Shown here piece after piece: positions 1-8,624 of a stretch of DNA of 64,000 bases. Where the stretch lies: assembly GCF_013343715.1 (NCBI RefSeq), contig NZ_JABUNR010000015.1, positions 1 to 64,000 on the forward strand, written 5' to 3'. A model generated the notes under the pieces. It saw only the letters and a program-made list of their open reading frames with translations, had not been told where the DNA came from and made no database searches. This stretch comes from Mesobacillus harenae (GTDB lineage: Bacteria; Bacillota; Bacilli; Bacillales; Cytobacillaceae). Numbering within the stretch: the first letter of the stretch is position 1; each line of letters starts with the position of its first letter. A program made the translations under genes and the position numbers.

Positions 1-42
1 TTTTAAAACATCAATATCTAGGTTAAACTGTAATTGAGTCAT
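1..42 (-). CDS. IS256-family transposase, N-terminal fragment cut by window edge
   Basis: Only 14 codons lie in the window: an ATG whose complement is at 40-42, reading MTQLQFNLDIDVLK and running off the left edge. A purine-rich Shine-Dalgarno sequence (GAGAGGAA on the minus strand, about 48-56) precedes it. The peptide resembles the start of Mutator/IS256-type transposases of Bacillaceae, which catalyse DDE-type cut or copy transposition. The family call is from memory of such N-termini and rests on a very short stretch. The rest of the gene lies outside the window. Confidence 0.5.
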   Translation of the reverse strand, partial: MTQLQFNLDIDVLK

Positions 43-140
43 TATTATTCCTCTCTTCATTGTTATCGTGGTAGAAAACAGTGTTGCCAAGAGTGAATAA
101 AATGACTCTTTCTTTTTACACAATTATATGGACTTAATCT
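1..140. mobile_element. Right-hand end of an IS256-like insertion sequence
   Basis: The transposase fragment at 1-42 is followed by about 70 bp of non-coding DNA and then by a stretch at 115-139 beginning TTTACACAATTATATGGACT, which has the look of an IS256-type terminal inverted repeat. The outer boundary near 140 is inferred, because the other end of the element is not in the window. Nothing recognisable lies between 141 and the mntP ribosome binding site. I saw no yybP-ykoY manganese riboswitch there. Confidence 0.4.
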
Positions 141-412
141 GAAGGGCAGAAATTTAGTCGGAATGTACTCAGTTTCTCATAAAATTCAAGCCTAAAATTC
201 CCCAATCGTTAGCTTGATCTTCTGGAAATTGCTTTAAAACATTAATTCTCGTGAAAAATTAAGAGAAACCAGCTCCATACAGACCGATAAGTAGAGAAAG
301 ATACGTGCCTCTAAGAATTCCCGAAAGATACAACGTGATTGATTATTTCTTTGCTTCTAAAACCTTGTGGACGTGCATATGCTGAATTAGCAAGTCCAAG
401 GAGGGCGAAAAA

Positions 413-967
413 TTGACAGCAATGATTGGGGAATTAATTACAATTATAATAATGGCCTTTGCACTAGGGATGGACGCTTTTTCAGTCGGCCTTGGAATGG
501 GGATGTTCAAGCTAAGGCTCAAACAAATTTTCAAAATTGGGGTTACAGTCGGCCTTTTTCACGTCATTATGCCGCTTTTAGGGATGATTGGCGGAAGATT
601 TTTATCCGAACGCTTTGGTGAAGTGGCAGGCTATATGGGTGGAGTTCTGCTTTTGCTGTTAGGTCTGCAAATGATATGGTCAAGCTTTAAAGAAGAAGAG
701 ACGAGTGCCATGGCACCAATTGGGATGGGTCTGCTTTTGTTTGCGTTAAGCGTAAGCATTGACAGCTTTTCCGTCGGCTTGACCCTCGGAATTTACGGAG
801 CTAAAACGATGCTGGTTTTGATTTGTTTTGGTGCTGCTGCCACCGCTCTTACGTGGGCCGGTTTACTAATCGGGCGAAGGGTGCAAGGCTTGCTCGGCCA
901 ATATAGTGAGGCACTGGGCGGGAGCATATTGCTGGCTTTCGGAATTAAACTGCTCCTGCCATTTTAA
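413..967 (+). CDS. mntP: MntP-family manganese efflux pump
   Basis: 184-residue inner-membrane protein, the usual size for MntP/YwlD, which exports Mn2+ and protects against manganese excess. It is almost entirely hydrophobic, with about six membrane segments arranged as an inverted repeat: [12 protein letters not shown] (residues 19-30, Asp21) is echoed by [12 protein letters not shown] (115-126, Asp117). These Asp-containing helices are the family's metal-pathway signature. The TTG start at 413 is chosen because AAGGAGG (399-405) sits at ideal distance; the ATG at 422 is an alternative. Position just before ywlE matches B. subtilis ywlD. The upstream side has been altered by an IS end. Confidence 0.88.
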   Translation: MTAMIGELITIIIMAFALGMDAFSVGLGMGMFKLRLKQIFKIGVTVGLFHVIMPLLGMIGGRFLSERFGEVAGYMGGVLLLLLGLQMIWSSFKEEETSAMAPIGMGLLLFALSVSIDSFSVGLTLGIYGAKTMLVLICFGAAATALTWAGLLIGRRVQGLLGQYSEALGGSILLAFGIKLLLPF

Positions 968-1001
968 GCGTTAACCAAGACTAAAAAAATAGAGGCGCGA
1001 C

Positions 1002-1032
1002 AAGGCATTTCCATATTGGAGATGCCTTCTTT
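1002..1032 (+). terminator. Weak terminator-like hairpin after mntP
   Basis: AAGGCATTTCC (1002-1012) pairs imperfectly with GGAGATGCCTT (1018-1028) around a short loop. The following T-stretch is broken (TCTTTAT), so termination would be partial. A TATAAT box at 1068-1073 shortly before ywlE suggests that ywlE may have its own promoter. Confidence 0.4.
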
Positions 1033-1095
1033 ATGGCGCGGAAAATGAAATCAGGAAAAAATTATCATATAATAAACCTATAGGAGGCGTAGAGA

Positions 1096-1536
1096 ATGAT
1101 TCATGTTTTATTTGTTTGTACAGGAAACACTTGCAGGAGCCCTATGGCAGAAGCTATTTTAAAAAGTAAGTCGCTGGCAGGGGTTGAGGTGAAGTCGGCC
1201 GGCATATACGCAGCCAATGGCAGTGCCGCCTCGTTAAATACACAAAAGGTACTTGAGGAAAATGCGATTGGAATAGAACATCACTCAGCCTTGCTTGCAA
1301 GTGAGCAAGTAAATTGGGCGACTTATATTCTTACTATGACCGCCAGCCATAAGCAAGCTGTACTGGCAAGCTTTCCCCAAGCGTCTGAAAAAACATTTAC
1401 CCTTAAGGAATTTTCTGATGGTTCATACGAAGATATTCTTGATCCGTTCGGAGGGCCTGTAGAAATTTACCGTGAAACGTTTTTAGATATTAAGGATGCG
1501 ATAAATAAGTCGATAAAAAGACTAGACACAGATTAA
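1096..1536 (+). CDS. ywlE: Protein-arginine phosphatase YwlE
   Basis: 146-residue cytoplasmic low-molecular-weight phosphatase. In B. subtilis and Geobacillus this family removes phosphate from arginine residues marked by the kinase McsB, opposing ClpC-linked protein quality control. The P-loop CTGNTCRS starts at Cys8 (nucleophile) and ends with Arg14. Thr12 in this loop is the residue that favours phospho-arginine over phospho-tyrosine. The general acid is Asp116 in LDPFGG. Start: ATG at 1096 with AGGAGG at 1083-1088. It is followed after about 20 bp by a chemotaxis receptor gene, whereas in B. subtilis rpiB (ywlF) follows directly. Confidence 0.93.
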   Translation: MIHVLFVCTGNTCRSPMAEAILKSKSLAGVEVKSAGIYAANGSAASLNTQKVLEENAIGIEHHSALLASEQVNWATYILTMTASHKQAVLASFPQASEKTFTLKEFSDGSYEDILDPFGGPVEIYRETFLDIKDAINKSIKRLDTD

Positions 1537-1556
1537 TTAAATCGGGGGCAGCCTTC

Positions 1557-2852
1557 ATGGACAAAGCGAAAAGCTTTAAATTTGGATTGCGGCATAAATT
1601 GGTCGTATTTACTGTTTCATTAGCGCTTATTACCTACACGACAAGTGCGTTTTTTATCTATTTTCTTTACCCTTATATCTCCAGATTTCTGCCAATCAGT
1701 GAAACAGTTTATACGATGATATCACTAAGTATGGGGATAATTTGGTCGGGCATTCTGGCCTTTTTTGCCGCTTCAGTAATTGTTAAACCGCTTCAGAATT
1801 TAGAAAAAGCGGTCATCAAGGCTGCCTATGGTGATTTGCGTGAAGAGGTAAAGCTTGCGCGGTCGGATGATGAAATCCGCTCGCTTGGCCTTGCTTTTAA
1901 CAATATGCAGACAAGCTTGAAGGAAATGGTTCAGCAGATCGAAGGCAATTTCAAGCTTACTAATGAAAAAGTATATGAGATCGCGAGCCAGTCCGCAGAA
2001 GCGTCAGACCAAGCATCATCGATTGCAATGACGATTAAGGAAATTTCCGCAGGGGCTGATAGTTCAGCCGTTTCGACTCAGACGACAGCTGAGACGGTAG
2101 AAGAGGTCATTCGGATTGCGGAAGAGGTTGAAAATAAGGCTAGGGTCTCGGAATCCATTTCAGCAGAAATGGTAAAGGATCTTAATCATTCAAGGGAAGC
2201 GATCGATTCGTTAATTTCTGGTATCGAACGGCTTGCTAATGATAATCGAAATTCACTTGGTACAGTTAAACGCTTGGAAGAAAACGCGGTAAAAGTTGAG
2301 CAAATTATTCAGCTGGTTGGAGATATTGCCGGCCAGACAAACCTGCTTGCCTTAAACGCCTCTATCGAAGCCGCACGCGCTGGGGAACATGGCAGAGGAT
2401 TTGCGGTTGTTGCTGAAGAAGTCAGGAAATTGGCTGACCAAAGCGCCAAAGCTGTCCAGGGTATTTCCGGACTGGTTAAAGACATCCAAACAGAGGTTAA
2501 AAATGTCGTTAGCCAAATGGAAAAGCAAGTAAAAACGGCGAATGAGGAAGCGCAAAAAGGAGAGGCCACCAACAAGACCATCGCTGAAATGACAAAAACG
2601 ATCCATGAGATGGCTGAAGCTAGTTCAGCTATCGCAATCCTTGTGGCTCAACAGATGGAAACAATCCATCTTACATCAACCCAATCACAGGAGGTCGCTG
2701 CTATCGCGGAAGAAACATCTGCCGGAGCCGTCCAGGTCGCTTCATCCACTGAACAGCAGGCTGCCGTTATGGGGAATGTTGAAAACCTCGCCAACGAACT
2801 AAAAGAACAAGCTGAAAATCTTCAACAGACGATTACACGCTTTAAACTATAA
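1557..2852 (+). CDS. Methyl-accepting chemotaxis protein without an external sensor domain
   Basis: 431-residue membrane receptor. Two hydrophobic segments (about residues 14-40 and 51-76) are separated by only about ten residues, so there is essentially no extracellular ligand-binding domain. A HAMP linker (about 75-127) leads to a long coiled-coil signalling domain. The conserved hairpin tip is present near residues 258-300, including [20 protein letters not shown] and [11 protein letters not shown], which contact CheA and CheW. It probably senses a membrane or cytoplasmic cue, or works in arrays with other receptors; this is inference. It ends 7 bp before a strong terminator and is inserted between ywlE and rpiB relative to B. 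subtilis. Confidence 0.88.
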   Translation: MDKAKSFKFGLRHKLVVFTVSLALITYTTSAFFIYFLYPYISRFLPISETVYTMISLSMGIIWSGILAFFAASVIVKPLQNLEKAVIKAAYGDLREEVKLARSDDEIRSLGLAFNNMQTSLKEMVQQIEGNFKLTNEKVYEIASQSAEASDQASSIAMTIKEISAGADSSAVSTQTTAETVEEVIRIAEEVENKARVSESISAEMVKDLNHSREAIDSLISGIERLANDNRNSLGTVKRLEENAVKVEQIIQLVGDIAGQTNLLALNASIEAARAGEHGRGFAVVAEEVRKLADQSAKAVQGISGLVKDIQTEVKNVVSQMEKQVKTANEEAQKGEATNKTIAEMTKTIHEMAEASSAIAILVAQQMETIHLTSTQSQEVAAIAEETSAGAVQVASSTEQQAAVMGNVENLANELKEQAENLQQTITRFKL

Positions 2853-2858
2853 ACACAC

Positions 2859-2879
2859 GCTGCCCCCGGGCAGCTTTTT
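2859..2879 (+). terminator. Rho-independent terminator after the chemotaxis receptor
   Basis: GCTGCC (2859-2864), loop CCCG, GGCAGC (2869-2874), then a run of five T. A short, very stable hairpin. Confidence 0.8.
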
Positions 2880-3007
2880 GCGTTTATGAACCTATTCCTC
2901 AGATTTCCTTCCTTGGATTTTTCTTGACCAGCTGTCAGCCTAGCTTTATATTTTTTAGCTGTTATGAGAAAATAAAAGCAATATATGCTTCAATAGGAGG
3001 AAGAAGA

Positions 3008-3448
3008 ATGAAAGTTGCAATTGCGTCTGATCATGGCGGAGTAAATATCAGGGAAGAAATAAAGAGCCTCATGGACGAAATGGGCATTCAGTACGAAGAC
3101 TTTGGCTGCGAATGCGGTACATCCGTTGATTATCCTGACTATGCTCTTCCGGTTGCTGAAAAAGTGGCAAGCGGCGAGTTCGATAAAGGTATTCTAATTT
3201 GCGGTACAGGAATTGGAATGAGCATTGCTGCCAATAAAGTAAACGGGATTCGCTGCGCGCTTGTCCATGACGTTTTTACCGCAAAAGTAACCCGTGAGCA
3301 TAACGACAGCAACGTATTAGCAATGGGAGAGCGCGTAATCGGAGCAGGATTGGCTCGGGAAATTGCGAAAACATGGCTGTCAGGTGAGTTTGAAGGCGGA
3401 CGCCACGCGAACCGGGTTGGAAAAATCACAGCATACGAGAACAAATAA
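3008..3448 (+). CDS. rpiB: Ribose-5-phosphate isomerase B (RpiB/LacAB family)
   Basis: 146-residue cytoplasmic enzyme interconverting ribose 5-phosphate and ribulose 5-phosphate in the pentose phosphate pathway. The N-terminal ASDHGG (Asp8, His9) and the active-site loop ICGTGIGMS with Cys65 are the family hallmarks, and the C-terminal GRHANRV motif is present. The ATG at 3008 is chosen because AGGAGGAAGAAG precedes it directly and the protein then begins MKVAIASDHGG as in relatives. An upstream in-frame start at 2924 would add 28 unrelated residues and is rejected. This is ywlF in B. subtilis. Confidence 0.93.
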   Translation: MKVAIASDHGGVNIREEIKSLMDEMGIQYEDFGCECGTSVDYPDYALPVAEKVASGEFDKGILICGTGIGMSIAANKVNGIRCALVHDVFTAKVTREHNDSNVLAMGERVIGAGLAREIAKTWLSGEFEGGRHANRVGKITAYENK

Positions 3449-3469
3449 GTTTTTAAACAAGAAAGGGCG

Positions 3470-4042
3470 ATGGCAATGTCCATTGAAACTTGGGAAGCAG
3501 AATTCAGCACAATCCTTTCTGAATTTAAACAAGTTGCCGCCTTATCAGAGGGCAAGCTTCTTGTAGTTGGCTGCAGTACGAGTGAGGTAGCAGGGCAGCG
3601 AATTGGCACTGCTGGAACTGACGATGTGGCTGGGATGCTCTTCCGGCAACTAACCGCACTTCAAAAAGAAACAGGCATTGAATTAGCCTTCCAGTGCTGC
3701 GAACATCTTAACCGGGCGGTCGTACTGGAACGGATCACAGCACAAAGGCGCGGATATGATGAAGTGACGGTTGTACCGGTCCGAACAGCCGGCGGGGCAA
3801 TGGCTTCGTTTGCCTTTCGCCAGTTTAAAGACCCCATTGTGGTTGAGCATGTGAAAGCGGACGCAGGTGTTGACATTGGCGATACGTTGATTGGAATGCA
3901 GCTTAAGCATGTTGCTGTGCCGGTCCGCGTTTCGAAAAAGTCAGTCGGACATGCGCATATAACACTGGCGACAACCCGTCCAAAGCTCATCGGCGGTGCA
4001 AGAGCTGTGTATGAGCACAACCGTGAGAATGAGTCCTGTTAG
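3470..4042 (+). CDS. ywlG: UPF0340 / TIGR01440 family protein YwlG
   Basis: 190-residue soluble protein of the YwlG family, which is of unknown function and is found almost always between rpiB and glyA in Bacillales. Visible features include a Gly/Ser-rich stretch ([18 protein letters not shown], about residues 31-48) and the conserved [10 protein letters not shown] segment near 72-81. Start: ATG at 3470, or ATG at 3476 two codons later; the GAAAGGG sequence fits either. It lies 21 bp after rpiB, so the two are probably co-transcribed, and a strong terminator follows. Confidence 0.88.
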   Translation: MAMSIETWEAEFSTILSEFKQVAALSEGKLLVVGCSTSEVAGQRIGTAGTDDVAGMLFRQLTALQKETGIELAFQCCEHLNRAVVLERITAQRRGYDEVTVVPVRTAGGAMASFAFRQFKDPIVVEHVKADAGVDIGDTLIGMQLKHVAVPVRVSKKSVGHAHITLATTRPKLIGGARAVYEHNRENESC

Positions 4043-4123
4043 GTGGAATCATAAATTCATAAACGTTAAGGATTTCGGTTCCAGCAAGCCTGACCTAAAT
4101 AAACAACCTACAATTAATCACCT

Positions 4124-4170
4124 AGATGCCAGACTCCACGTTATATAGCGATTGGAGTCTGGCATCTTTT
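4124..4170 (+). terminator. Strong terminator after ywlG
   Basis: A perfect 15-bp stem, AGATGCCAGACTCCA (4124-4138) with its complement at 4153-4167, a 14-nt loop, then TTTT. It closes the rpiB-ywlG unit and separates it from the alpha-glucosidase gene. Confidence 0.88.
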
Positions 4171-4238
4171 CTCAGAACCAAGAAAAATTAAATTCAAAAC
4201 CGGCTGCTCCATCAGCTACAGAAAAGAGATGATTTAAG

Positions 4239-5897
4239 ATGAAACAGGTTTGGTGGAAAGAGGCGGTTGCCTATCAAATCTACCCTAGAAGCTTTATGGA
4301 TTCTAATGGCGATGGGATTGGGGATTTACAAGGAATCATTTCCAAGCTCGATTATTTAAAAGAGTTAGGGATTGACGTGATCTGGATTTGTCCAATGTTT
4401 TCATCGCCAAATGATGATAACGGGTATGATATCAGCGATTATAAGGATATTTTAGCGGAGTTTGGTAAAATGGCAGATTTTGACCTGCTCTTAGCTGAAA
4501 CCCATAAACGCGGCATGAAGCTGATTATCGATCTGGTAATCAATCATACAAGTGATGAGCACCCCTGGTTTATTGAATCACGCGAAGCGAAGGACAGCCC
4601 AAAGCGAGACTGGTATATTTGGCGGGACGGGAAAGATGGAAAAGAACCGAATAACTGGGAAAGCATTTTTAACGGGTCCGCATGGGAGTATGACGTTAAG
4701 ACAGATCAATATTACCTGCATATTTTTTCCCGAAAGCAGCCTGACTTGAACTGGGAGAACGGCGAAGTCCGCAGAGCCTTGTATGAAATGATCAATTGGT
4801 GGCTTGATAAAGGCATTGATGGATTCCGCGTTGATGCAATCAGCCATATTAAAAAGGAAGCTGGGCTCCTCGATATGCCCAATCCGGATGGTTTAAAATA
4901 TGTCCCGTCCTATGGGAAACATATGAATGTCAAAGGCATCCATCCATTTTTAGAAGAATTACGAGATGAAACCTTCGCCAAATATGACATTATGACTGTT
5001 GGAGAAGCAAATGGCGTCAAGGTTAATGAAGCGGATCTTTGGGTGGGAGAGAAATCAGGCAAATTTAATATGGTGTTCCAATTTGAGCATTTAAGCCTTT
5101 GGGATGCCGAGAAAAAGGACTTGAACCTTATAGACCTGAAGACGGTTTTCACAAACTGGCAGAAGGGCCTTGAGAATACCGGCTGGAACGCTTTGTTTAT
5201 TGAAAATCATGATAAAGCACGAGTGGTATCAACTTGGGGAAATGACGAGGAATATTGGTATGAAAGTGCGACAGCGTTAGCGGCAATGTACTTTTTGATG
5301 CAGGGAACTCCGTTTATCTATCAGGGCCAAGAGATTGGCATGACCAACGTCCAGTTTTATTCCATTGAAGAATATGATGACGTGGCCACTAAAAATTTAT
5401 ACCGCGTTAAAAGAGAAGCAGGCGTCCCGCATGAGGAGATCATGGACTTTATATGGGCGACAAGCCGCGATAATTCACGAACGCCAATGCAATGGTCCGC
5501 TCAGGTGAATGCAGGCTTTACGACAGGCATTCCATGGCTCGGTGTTAATCCGAATTTCACGGAAATTAACGTCGAAAATCAGCTTTCAGACCCCTCCTCT
5601 ATTCTGCACTTCTATAAGCGCATGATTCAGCTGAAAAAACAAAACAAAATTTTCACCTATGGTATTTACGACTTAATTCTTACTGATCATCCGCAAATTT
5701 ATGCGTATACACGAACGCTGGAAAATGAACAAGTATTGATCATGGCAAATATATCAGCAGATCCGGCTCTGTTTAAGTCCGACAGCATCAAACTCGAACA
5801 CAGCAGCCTAATCCTATCAAACTATGGAGTCGGATTCCATGAGACAGCCCATACAATCCCGCTCCAGCCCTATGAAACAAGAGTCTATCGAATCTAG
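4239..5897 (+). CDS. Glycoside hydrolase family 13 alpha-glucosidase
   Basis: 552-residue cytoplasmic enzyme hydrolysing non-reducing terminal glucose from malto- or isomalto-oligosaccharides. The (beta/alpha)8 barrel carries all GH13 motifs: DLVINHTS (98-105), GFRVDAISH with nucleophile Asp199, MTVGEANG with acid/base Glu256, and FIENHDKAR with Asp325. A calcium-binding-type loop DSNGDGIGD lies at 21-29. Residue 200 is Ala; in this subfamily Val at this position goes with alpha-1,6 specificity and Ala with alpha-1,4, so maltase-type activity is more likely than oligo-1,6-glucosidase (inference). No signal peptide. It stands between ywlG and glyA, which are neighbours in B. subtilis, so it looks inserted. 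Confidence 0.9.
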   Translation: MKQVWWKEAVAYQIYPRSFMDSNGDGIGDLQGIISKLDYLKELGIDVIWICPMFSSPNDDNGYDISDYKDILAEFGKMADFDLLLAETHKRGMKLIIDLVINHTSDEHPWFIESREAKDSPKRDWYIWRDGKDGKEPNNWESIFNGSAWEYDVKTDQYYLHIFSRKQPDLNWENGEVRRALYEMINWWLDKGIDGFRVDAISHIKKEAGLLDMPNPDGLKYVPSYGKHMNVKGIHPFLEELRDETFAKYDIMTVGEANGVKVNEADLWVGEKSGKFNMVFQFEHLSLWDAEKKDLNLIDLKTVFTNWQKGLENTGWNALFIENHDKARVVSTWGNDEEYWYESATALAAMYFLMQGTPFIYQGQEIGMTNVQFYSIEEYDDVATKNLYRVKREAGVPHEEIMDFIWATSRDNSRTPMQWSAQVNAGFTTGIPWLGVNPNFTEINVENQLSDPSSILHFYKRMIQLKKQNKIFTYGIYDLILTDHPQIYAYTRTLENEQVLIMANISADPALFKSDSIKLEHSSLILSNYGVGFHETAHTIPLQPYETRVYRI

Positions 5898-5914
5898 TAA
5901 GGTGACCTAGTAAG

Positions 5915-5960
5915 GTGACAGGCACCATCCAGTTTTCTGGATGGTGCCTGTCACTTTTTT
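5915..5960 (+). repeat. GTGACAGGCACC palindrome acting as terminator of the alpha-glucosidase gene
   Basis: Perfect 18-bp arms, GTGACAGGCACCATCCAG (5915-5932) and its complement (5937-5954), around a TTTT loop and followed by a T-run, so it should terminate transcription. Just upstream, CTAGTAAGGTGAC occurs twice in tandem (5894-5906 and 5907-5919); the first copy contains the TAG stop of the glucosidase. The same palindrome recurs at 30668, 40282, 40384, 42093 and 42195. Confidence 0.85.
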
Positions 5961-6024
5961 TGGATGGAAACCATTTTCGGGGGAATCCTGAATTTAAACT
6001 AGCTATTAAAGGTTGTGGATTGAT

Positions 6025-6303
6025 ATGAATTTAGATTTCCCTACTATTCATACAAATGTTTGGGATGTGGTCCTTGCTATTCCGCTTATAATGATCCTTA
6101 CACAAGTTATCAAAGTGTACTTCAACGTTCCGAAGCGAATTGTTCCAGGAATTGCTCTGTCGATCGGCCTATTGATTTCTGTACTGATAAGCCATGAGGA
6201 GAGCATTTTAGCAGGAGTGTTTATGGGCTGGTTTTATGGCTACGCAGCAATCGGAAATTATGCAGCGCTGAAAACCTCTATAAAAGCATTTCGGAAAAGT
6301 TAG
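6025..6303 (+). CDS. Small hydrophobic membrane protein of unknown function
   Basis: 92 residues from the ATG at 6025 (a TTG at 6013 would add four). It has about three hydrophobic segments (roughly residues 12-28, 42-60 and 66-82) and a basic C-terminus, so it is an integral membrane protein. I do not recognise the family, though size and layout resemble small holin-like proteins. The ribosome binding site is poor (AAAGG at 6008-6012). It lies between the glucosidase terminator and glyA, and its stop codon falls in the left arm of a hairpin described at 6301-6363. Confidence 0.6.
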   Translation: MNLDFPTIHTNVWDVVLAIPLIMILTQVIKVYFNVPKRIVPGIALSIGLLISVLISHEESILAGVFMGWFYGYAAIGNYAALKTSIKAFRKS

Positions 6304-6363
6304 CATGTTTAGTTGCCTTAAAATAACGAGATGTTTCTTTCTTTTCGAAAGGGAAACATGCTA
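6301..6363 (+). other. Two competing hairpins upstream of glyA
   Basis: TAGCATGTTT (6301-6310) is an exact complement of AAACATGCTA (6354-6363). The inner segment ATGTTTC (6331-6337) can instead pair with GAAACAT (6353-6359), extended by CTTTC/GAAAG. The two structures share a right arm and exclude each other. No T-run follows, so this is not a standard terminator. A TATAAT box (6367-6372) follows directly and may be the -10 of glyA. Confidence 0.4.
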
Positions 6364-6445
6364 ATATATAATAGAATTTTCTAACAAAGTTTGACTCGGT
6401 CATGTACATAATTTTATTCGGAAAAGGAATACGAGGGGGATTAGT

Positions 6446-7687
6446 ATGAAACATTTAGCTCAGCAGGATCAACAGGTTTTTGAAGCCATTCAACTGGAAT
6501 TGGGGAGGCAGCGTACGAAAATCGAACTGATTGCTTCTGAAAACTTTGTCAGTGAGGCAGTTATGGAAGCACAAGGCTCAGTTTTGACGAACAAATATGC
6601 GGAAGGGTACCCTGGACGCCGTTATTACGGTGGCTGTGAGTACGTAGATATCGCCGAAAACCTGGCGCGCGATCGTGCCAAGGAAATTTTCGGTGCCGAG
6701 CATGCTAATGTTCAGCCTCATTCTGGTGCGCAAGCAAACATGGCGGTTTATTTTACCGTTCTTGAACAGGGAGATACTGTTCTCGGCATGAACCTATCCC
6801 ATGGCGGTCATTTAACACACGGCAGTCCTGTTAATTTTAGCGGTATTCAATATAACTTTGTTGAATACGGTGTAGATGAGACAAGCCACCGCATTAACTA
6901 TGAAGATGTTGCCGAAAAAGCACGCCAGCATAAGCCGAAAATGATCGTTGCTGGAGCAAGTGCCTACCCGCGTGAAATCGACTTTCAAAAATTCCGTGAG
7001 ATTGCAGACGAAGTCGGTGCCTACTTAATGGTCGACATGGCACATATCGCCGGATTAGTTGCGGCAGGTCTGCATCCAAACCCAGTTCCATATGCTGACT
7101 TTGTTACAACAACAACTCACAAAACCCTTCGAGGCCCTCGTGGCGGAATGATTTTATGTAAGGAAGAGTATGCAAAAAAAATAGATAAATCCATCTTCCC
7201 TGGCATCCAGGGCGGCCCGCTTATGCATGTTATTGCGTCTAAAGCCGTAGCATTTGGTGAAGCCCTGCAGCCTGACTTTAAAGAGTACGCACAAAACATT
7301 ATCGCCAACGCCAAGCGGCTTGCAGAAAGCCTTGAAAAAGAAGGAATCAGCCTAGTATCAGGCGGAACGGATAACCATCTGCTGCTAGTTGATCTTCGCA
7401 CGCTCGGATTAACTGGTAAAATCGCTGAAAAAGTCCTTGATGAAATCGGCATAACGGTAAATAAAAATACGATTCCATTTGACCCAGAAAGCCCGTTTGT
7501 CACAAGCGGAATTCGGATTGGAACAGCAGCCGTAACAAGCAGAGGATTCGGAGCGCAGGAAATGGATAAAATCGCTTCAATCATCGCTCTTACCCTGAAA
7601 AACCATGAAGACGAAAGCAAGCTGGAAGAAGCCAAAGCACAGGTCGAAGATTTAACAAGTAAATTTGAATTATATCCAGAACGCTAA
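6446..7687 (+). CDS. glyA: Serine hydroxymethyltransferase
   Basis: 413-residue PLP enzyme converting serine and tetrahydrofolate into glycine and 5,10-methylene-tetrahydrofolate, the main source of one-carbon units. The PLP lysine is Lys226 in [14 protein letters not shown]; Asp197 and His200 in VDMAHIAG contact the cofactor, and the N-terminal motif ELIASENF is present. Length and sequence are typical of Bacillus. Start ATG at 6446 follows GAGGGGG. A dedicated terminator follows. The upstream region holds a TATAAT box and a complex inverted repeat, but I could not find a convincing PurR box. Confidence 0.96.
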   Translation: MKHLAQQDQQVFEAIQLELGRQRTKIELIASENFVSEAVMEAQGSVLTNKYAEGYPGRRYYGGCEYVDIAENLARDRAKEIFGAEHANVQPHSGAQANMAVYFTVLEQGDTVLGMNLSHGGHLTHGSPVNFSGIQYNFVEYGVDETSHRINYEDVAEKARQHKPKMIVAGASAYPREIDFQKFREIADEVGAYLMVDMAHIAGLVAAGLHPNPVPYADFVTTTTHKTLRGPRGGMILCKEEYAKKIDKSIFPGIQGGPLMHVIASKAVAFGEALQPDFKEYAQNIIANAKRLAESLEKEGISLVSGGTDNHLLLVDLRTLGLTGKIAEKVLDEIGITVNKNTIPFDPESPFVTSGIRIGTAAVTSRGFGAQEMDKIASIIALTLKNHEDESKLEEAKAQVEDLTSKFELYPER

Positions 7688-7694
7688 CAAAAGG

Positions 7695-7730
7695 AGGCAG
7701 CCTTGCATAAGAGGCTGCCTTTCATTTTTA
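7695..7730 (+). terminator. Terminator after glyA
   Basis: AGGCAGCC (7695-7702) pairs with GGCTGCCT (7713-7720) around a 10-nt loop, followed by TTCATTTTT. The next 240 bp up to upp hold only the upp promoter candidate. Confidence 0.82.
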
Positions 7731-7874
7731 GCTGGGGGTGGCCTTAATGGAATGATAGTCCCGTTCTAACTTGGATTTCATCAAACTCAGCAGACAATTT
7801 AAAAAGTTTTTAACGACAATGTTCAACTTTATCTGTTGTAAAGGTGGGGAATTCTAATTATTCACCCAGACAAG

Positions 7875-7903
7875 TTGCCCGAACGGACTTTTTTCTGTAA
7901 AAT
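7875..7903 (+). promoter_or_regulatory. Candidate sigma-A promoter of upp
   Basis: TTGCCC (7875-7880), a 17-bp spacer and TAAAAT (7898-7903) lie about 60 bp upstream of the upp start. The -10 box matches at five of six positions and the -35 at four. Confidence 0.4.
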
Positions 7904-7965
7904 TAGACGAAGTGCGATTTGAAGTCTACATAATATGCGATTTACTTTGAAAAGGAGCGATTCAC

Positions 7966-8595
7966 TTGGCCAAAGTATATGTTTTTGACCACCCATTAAT
8001 TCAGCATAAACTGACATACATCCGTCAGCAAAATACGGGTACAAAGGAATTCCGTGAGCTTGTGGACGAAGTAGCCACACTGATGGCGTTTGAGATCACT
8101 CGCGATCTTCCGCTTCATGATATTGAAATTGAAACACCGGTTAGCCGGACAAAGTCTAAAGTTCTTTCTGGTAAAAAATTAGGGATCATTCCGATTTTGC
8201 GTGCTGGAATTGGAATGGTAGATGGAATTTTAAAATTAATTCCTGCTGCAAAGGTGGGGCATATTGGGCTGTACCGTGACCCTGAGACATTAATGCCTGT
8301 TGAGTACTACGTGAAGCTTCCGAGCGATGTTGAAGAGAGAGACTTCATTGTCGTTGATCCAATGCTTGCAACAGGAGGATCTGCAATCGAGGCAATTAAC
8401 TCCCTCAAAACCCGGGGCGCTAAGCATATTAAATTTATGTGTTTGATTGCCGCACCTGAAGGGGTAGACGCTTTAAAAGAAGCTCATCCTGATGTTCCAA
8501 TTTATATTGCAGCGCTTGATGAAAAATTAAACGAAAAAGGCTATATTGTTCCAGGTTTGGGCGATGCCGGCGACAGACTGTTTGGCACGAAATAA
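7966..8595 (+). CDS. upp: Uracil phosphoribosyltransferase
   Basis: 209-residue cytoplasmic salvage enzyme making UMP from uracil and PRPP. The PRPP-binding motif [12 protein letters not shown] (about residues 128-139) and the C-terminal uracil-binding segment [16 protein letters not shown] are intact. It starts at TTG (7966), supported by AAAGGAGCG at 7951-7959 and by the expected [11 protein letters not shown]-terminus. In related Bacillaceae upp is followed by the UDP-GlcNAc 2-epimerase gene; here only a remnant of that gene follows. Confidence 0.95.
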   Translation: MAKVYVFDHPLIQHKLTYIRQQNTGTKEFRELVDEVATLMAFEITRDLPLHDIEIETPVSRTKSKVLSGKKLGIIPILRAGIGMVDGILKLIPAAKVGHIGLYRDPETLMPVEYYVKLPSDVEERDFIVVDPMLATGGSAIEAINSLKTRGAKHIKFMCLIAAPEGVDALKEAHPDVPIYIAALDEKLNEKGYIVPGLGDAGDRLFGTK

Positions 8596-8624
8596 GATCA
8601 TCTTTTCTTGAAGTCTGGGGAAAT

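Noticed and set aside
141..412. yybP-ykoY manganese riboswitch upstream of mntP
   Set aside because: I looked for the conserved stem and loop sequences and did not find them; the IS insertion may have removed the original leader.
2924..3007. Upstream extension of rpiB to 2924
   Set aside because: The extra 28 residues match nothing in RpiB, and AGGAGG lies directly before the ATG at 3008.
6301..6445. PurR boxes upstream of glyA
   Set aside because: Only an isolated TTTCGAAA core was found, without a second box at proper spacing.
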